Below, piece by piece: positions 60,952 to 64,000 of a stretch of DNA of 64,000 bases; the stretch's first letter is position 1, and the number at the start of each line of letters is the position of its first letter. A program made the translations under genes and the position numbers. The notes under the pieces are model-generated. The model was not told the DNA's origin, did no database searches, and was given only the letters and a program-made list of their open reading frames with translations. Source of the DNA: Heliocybe sulcata (Eukaryota > Basidiomycota > Agaricomycetes > Gloeophyllales > Gloeophyllaceae); assembly GCA_004369045.1 (NCBI GenBank), contig ML213509.1, forward strand, positions 1,122,858-1,186,857, read 5' to 3'.

Positions 60952-62017
60952 CTAAACGCGTGCCCAGCGAGAGCCAGGAGGACTTAAATCGGATAGAACT
61001 GCTCCTCTCGTCCGCGCTTTCAAGTCGGCCAGCTTGATATGCAGAACGGGATCGCCTGCGTCGGAGCTTCTCCTAATCACGGTGAAAAGAATTTCGTCCG
61101 CCCAAAGGATGCCCTCGTATCGACCATACGGTCCATCCGTGGGCTCGAGGGTAGCCGGCTGAAAGCTAAGGAAGGACCTTTCCTTCTCATCCCAACCGAC
61201 CGAGTTAGACCGAGTATAAACCTGCCACCATTCGTGGAAGAACGAGAGCGACATGTCAAGGTTGTCGACACGCATCTTTCCGCCACTGAATACTGATTCC
61301 GCAACTATAGTTGGGGGATGCTTGATGGCAGTAGCCATAGCTCCATCTCGCGATTCCGTATAGTCGATCTTGAACGTCATCCTATCAGTATTGGCTTTTG
61401 CAACCATACCACCGGACTTCGACTCTAGCTCGCGGGAGGCCGATAAGCTGCACGGAAGATCAGTGCATTGCCAGTATGTAAAGGGGAATAGCTATTCACC
61501 GGATAGGCACGTCCTTGGCAGAAACCAGAACAGGGAGTTGATTGCCATCTTCCTCGGAGTACAGTCCTCCATCAACGTATTCCACGCCGGGCGGTAGGTG
61601 CTCGCCTATGACTTCTGGCAGCGTGACAATCTTCCGGGCCAGACCAGCCCACTCCAATCCCAGCGACGGCGGAAGGCTCGGCGTCGTAAGTAGTCTCTTC
61701 AGTCCTGTTAGCCCATAGAAGTCGGCATCGACCAGCAGATTCCGCGTCACGTATGCAGCGTCCATCCGCTCCGAGACGAACGTGGATGGTAGGGGCAGGA
61801 TCTCGTATCCGCTGAGGTATTCGACGATGATCGCGAACAACTGCGGGCTCCGATCAAGAGTGACTGACTTGGAGGACGACTCCTGGAAAGAGCCTAGGAA
61901 GCAGGCAGTGAAGAAGTTTGGACTGTCGAATTCAATTTGCCTTTTGCTCAGGCGGAATTCTTGGCCGCGGACCGTCAGCGTATACTTGGGAGACATGCGG
62001 TCAGATGGGCTGGCCAT
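60952..62017 (-). CDS. BTB/POZ protein of the T1 (KCTD-like) type
   Basis: Two exons, about 337 residues. The start MASPSDRMSPKYTLTVRGQE leads into FRLSKRQIEFDSPNFFTACF, then VTLDRSPQLFAIIVEYLSGY. The pattern of V-x-G-x-x-F, the FDSPN stretch and LDRSP-LF---YLSGY matches the tetramerisation-type BTB domain rather than the long BTB of BTB-Kelch proteins. The domain continues ADFYGLTGLKRLL. The second exon carries no domain I know but has conserved-looking SLSFFHEWWQVYTRS and the end PPGSRWARV. BTB domains of this type assemble multimers and often adapt Cullin3. The function here is unknown. Confidence 0.8.
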
Positions 62018-62245
62018 TCTGCAAGACTGAAAAGACTGTCAGTAGACACGTAGCAGGCCGTTCATAACACGACCCTGCAGAGAGGACACGTGTATCGGTG
62101 AAGTGCAGACGCGTAAATACGCGTCAAGACGAAAACAAATAGGCGCCCACCCAGCCATCAGAATGATCGGCGTCTGAAGTGCTGTCGCCCATAAAGGTAA
62201 TAACGACACTTCGGGATTACTGTGGCTTCCGCTCATCCATGCACC
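62018..62245. promoter_or_regulatory. Divergent promoter of BTB gene and adaptin-binding gene
   Basis: A 228-bp spacer between two start codons, so both promoters are here. No TATA box is evident. Confidence 0.6.
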
Positions 62246-63915
62246 ATGTCCGACACTGACACCGCATCCTGCCGTATACTGACCGTCTCGTCTTCGACCG
62301 CCCAGGCGCGAGCGTTCATCGGCCGTATGTTTCAAGTCCAGCTAAGGCTAAAGCCTGATACGTGACAGTCCTCAGGCCTCAAGGCGCTGTCCGGCGACCC
62401 ATCTGATGTCCCTAACGAGGGGACCGTGCCATGGACCATCGCAAACAGGTATTACACCGCGGACGTGCACTTTGAAGTGGTAGGCTTCCAGCATTGGAAC
62501 GAGCACCTCGCGGAGGACGTGCCTGCTGTGATTTACGTGTGGGCGCAGGGAGAGGTGAGCCGGATAAACTTAAGACCATATACGTGGAGGTGGTTCTCAT
62601 GCTGATGACTATCATAGCCGTACAAGGACCAGTTACCGCTTGTCTCAAAGGCTCTGGCAGACCATGACACGGAGGTGTCTCTCGCCGTCCGGATAGCCGG
62701 CGAGACTCAGGCTGCTGCCGACTCAGATGAAGGCGTGGACGGATTCATCGCCGACCACGGGTTTGAATTCATAGATGGAGAATCAAACACATCTCAATCT
62801 GACGAGAGCGCCAGTGATCATCGTGAATCTGGTGCGTACTACATTCTCTATTCTACACCTTGTCCGACCCTAACAGTCGCACAGGCATACCAGGTCTGCC
62901 TCGAGTCGTCGACGCCCTGAGCACAATAATGTGGCCATCCATGGTGCAGACACAAGCCACGCGTAATCGCAAGAGCCGTGCGCACGATCTGCTGGGACTC
63001 TCCGACAGAGATGAGGAAGCCGAGGGCCTCCGCGCTCTTCTTAACATAGACGACAGTGACGAGGACCGCGACGCCAGGGTGAAGAAGGAGATGGAAGACC
63101 TCGCGCAGTGGCTTGAGGAGGATAATCCGTGGAACTCCGGTGCTGCGACGAGATCGGCTGGCTTGGAAGGCGCTCACGACTCTACTTGGAGTCCGTCCGA
63201 GTCAGCAGACAGCAATTTCCTGACAGGTTTTGACGGAGCTCCTACGAGCGGCGCGATCACCCCTACTGCCCAAACTTCCTGGCCGTCACATGCAGCCGAA
63301 GTCGGGCAGGACCTGGCCCTTGCGGCGGATGGCGGCGAGTTCCTGTCTGGGTTTGACGATGACTTTAGCGCGTTCGTCTCGGTCTCTGGCCCTGCCGACT
63401 ACAACTCTGCCGAGCTATCTGAGACGTCGGCCAGTTTCGAGGCGGAACGGCTTGTGCCCATGCACACAGGCGCGTCGTACCGTTCACTGGCGTCGGATTT
63501 CGATGACGGCGGACCCGATGGACCTGATTGGGGCAACGACGAGGGAGATGAGGACCTTCCCAGCCGGGCGGAAATAGAGGCGACGACGAGGCGGATATTT
63601 GGTTCCCTGCCAGATTCCATAAACCCCATACATCGTGAGGGTACTCCACAAGCTGGGTCGTCGAGAGCTGGGAACCCGGGTGACGAACCGGACTACGAGA
63701 TGTCGGCATTTGACTTATCAAGAGTTGTGGGCGCTCTGCAAGTTATGAAGGAGGAGATTGCTGGGATGGACGATGAGGCTGAGAGGAGGCGAGCGGCTGC
63801 AAGGGTCGCACTAGGCTTGGTGTATGGGTTGGAGGCCGAGAAGGCTGAAGATCCGAAGGCGGCTGGGGAGGACTTACAGGGTGAGGTAGAAAAACCTGGA
63901 TCAGAAGGTTCTTAA
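62246..63915 (+). CDS. Alpha/gamma-adaptin-binding protein p34 (AAGAB/Irc6-like)
   Basis: AAGAB assists assembly of AP-1 and AP-2 clathrin adaptors. Exon 1 starts MSDTDTASCRILTVSSSTAQ and ends ARAFIGR; a 50-bp intron joins to LKALSGDPSDVPNEGTVPWT. The family signature is VPWTIANRYYTADVHFEVVG, followed by the divergent G-like fold VPAVIYVWAQGEPYKDQLPL. The C-terminal half is acidic and Ser/Asp-rich (GFDDDFSAFVSVSGP) and includes HDLLGLSDRDEEAEGLRALL. It closes with the conserved helix YEMSAFDLSRVVGALQVMKE followed by EIAGMDDEAERRRAAARVAL, matching the p34 C-terminal helices. The end is EKPGSEGS at 63915. Length is about 490 residues, longer than human AAGAB (315) because of the acidic middle. 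Confidence 0.88.
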
Positions 63916-64000
63916 ATTACTTCATGAATTATTGAATAAGATTTGGACAATGCTGCGTCTTGAGTTATGGATTAGTCCGAGCGTCATCCATCGAGGACCG

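Overview
The window reads as nuclear DNA of a filamentous basidiomycete, most likely an Agaricomycete. Genes are dense and lie on both strands. Almost all are split by short GT-AG introns of about 45-120 bp. The proteins are those of a typical mushroom-forming fungus: Gem1/Miro, Cdc37, Nca2, Ctk2, V-ATPase subunit d, a NiCoT nickel transporter and a metacaspase. The assignment is an inference from gene structure and family content, because no species marker is present. I found no rRNA, tRNA or CRISPR array. I count 19 recognisable protein genes, one doubtful small gene, one non-autonomous hAT-like DNA transposon, and two probable gene relics.

Layout. 1-11 kb: a von Willebrand A-domain protein that runs off the left edge (-), gem1 (-), an F-box/WD-type protein (+) and an SH3-RasGEF of the Cdc25 class (-). 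11-15 kb is gene-poor and holds the transposon (12481-13441), a 20-bp tandem repeat, a possible helicase relic and a small Tyr/Pro-rich ORF. 15-29 kb: nickel transporter (+), metacaspase (+), cdc37 (-), SAM methyltransferase (+) and wax-synthase-like protein (+). 29-31.2 kb is repeat-rich without a clear gene. 31.2-35 kb: a large membrane-anchored acidic protein with seven copies of an unfamiliar repeat (-). 36-43.4 kb: nca2 (-) and ctk2 (+) sharing a 279-bp promoter, a decayed copy of the ctk2 3' end, an ABM-like protein (-) and an SDHAF1-type LYR protein (-). 43.8-52 kb: an HMG-box-like protein (-), an NDUFAF6-type complex I assembly factor (+) and a 900-residue F-box protein (+). 52-64 kb: an MFS permease (-), vma6 (-), a membrane-anchored STE20/PAK-like kinase (-), a BTB protein (-) and an AAGAB/p34-type adaptin-binding protein (+).

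The most interesting signal is a pair of paralogues 24 kb apart (31180-34945 and 57400-59766). They share an N-terminal multi-membrane-segment module, the position of the first intron, and a matching core promoter with a TATA box 45-47 bp before the ATG. Their cytosolic parts are unrelated: one ends in a STE20/PAK-like kinase, the other in seven ~24-residue repeats separated by acidic linkers. I do not know this module or this repeat from any named family. Just downstream of the repeat gene lie five exon-like units with conserved splice-like borders.

Four genes (gem1, nca2, SDHAF1-like, NDUFAF6-like) serve mitochondria, but they are scattered among unrelated genes and I see no operon-like or biosynthetic cluster.
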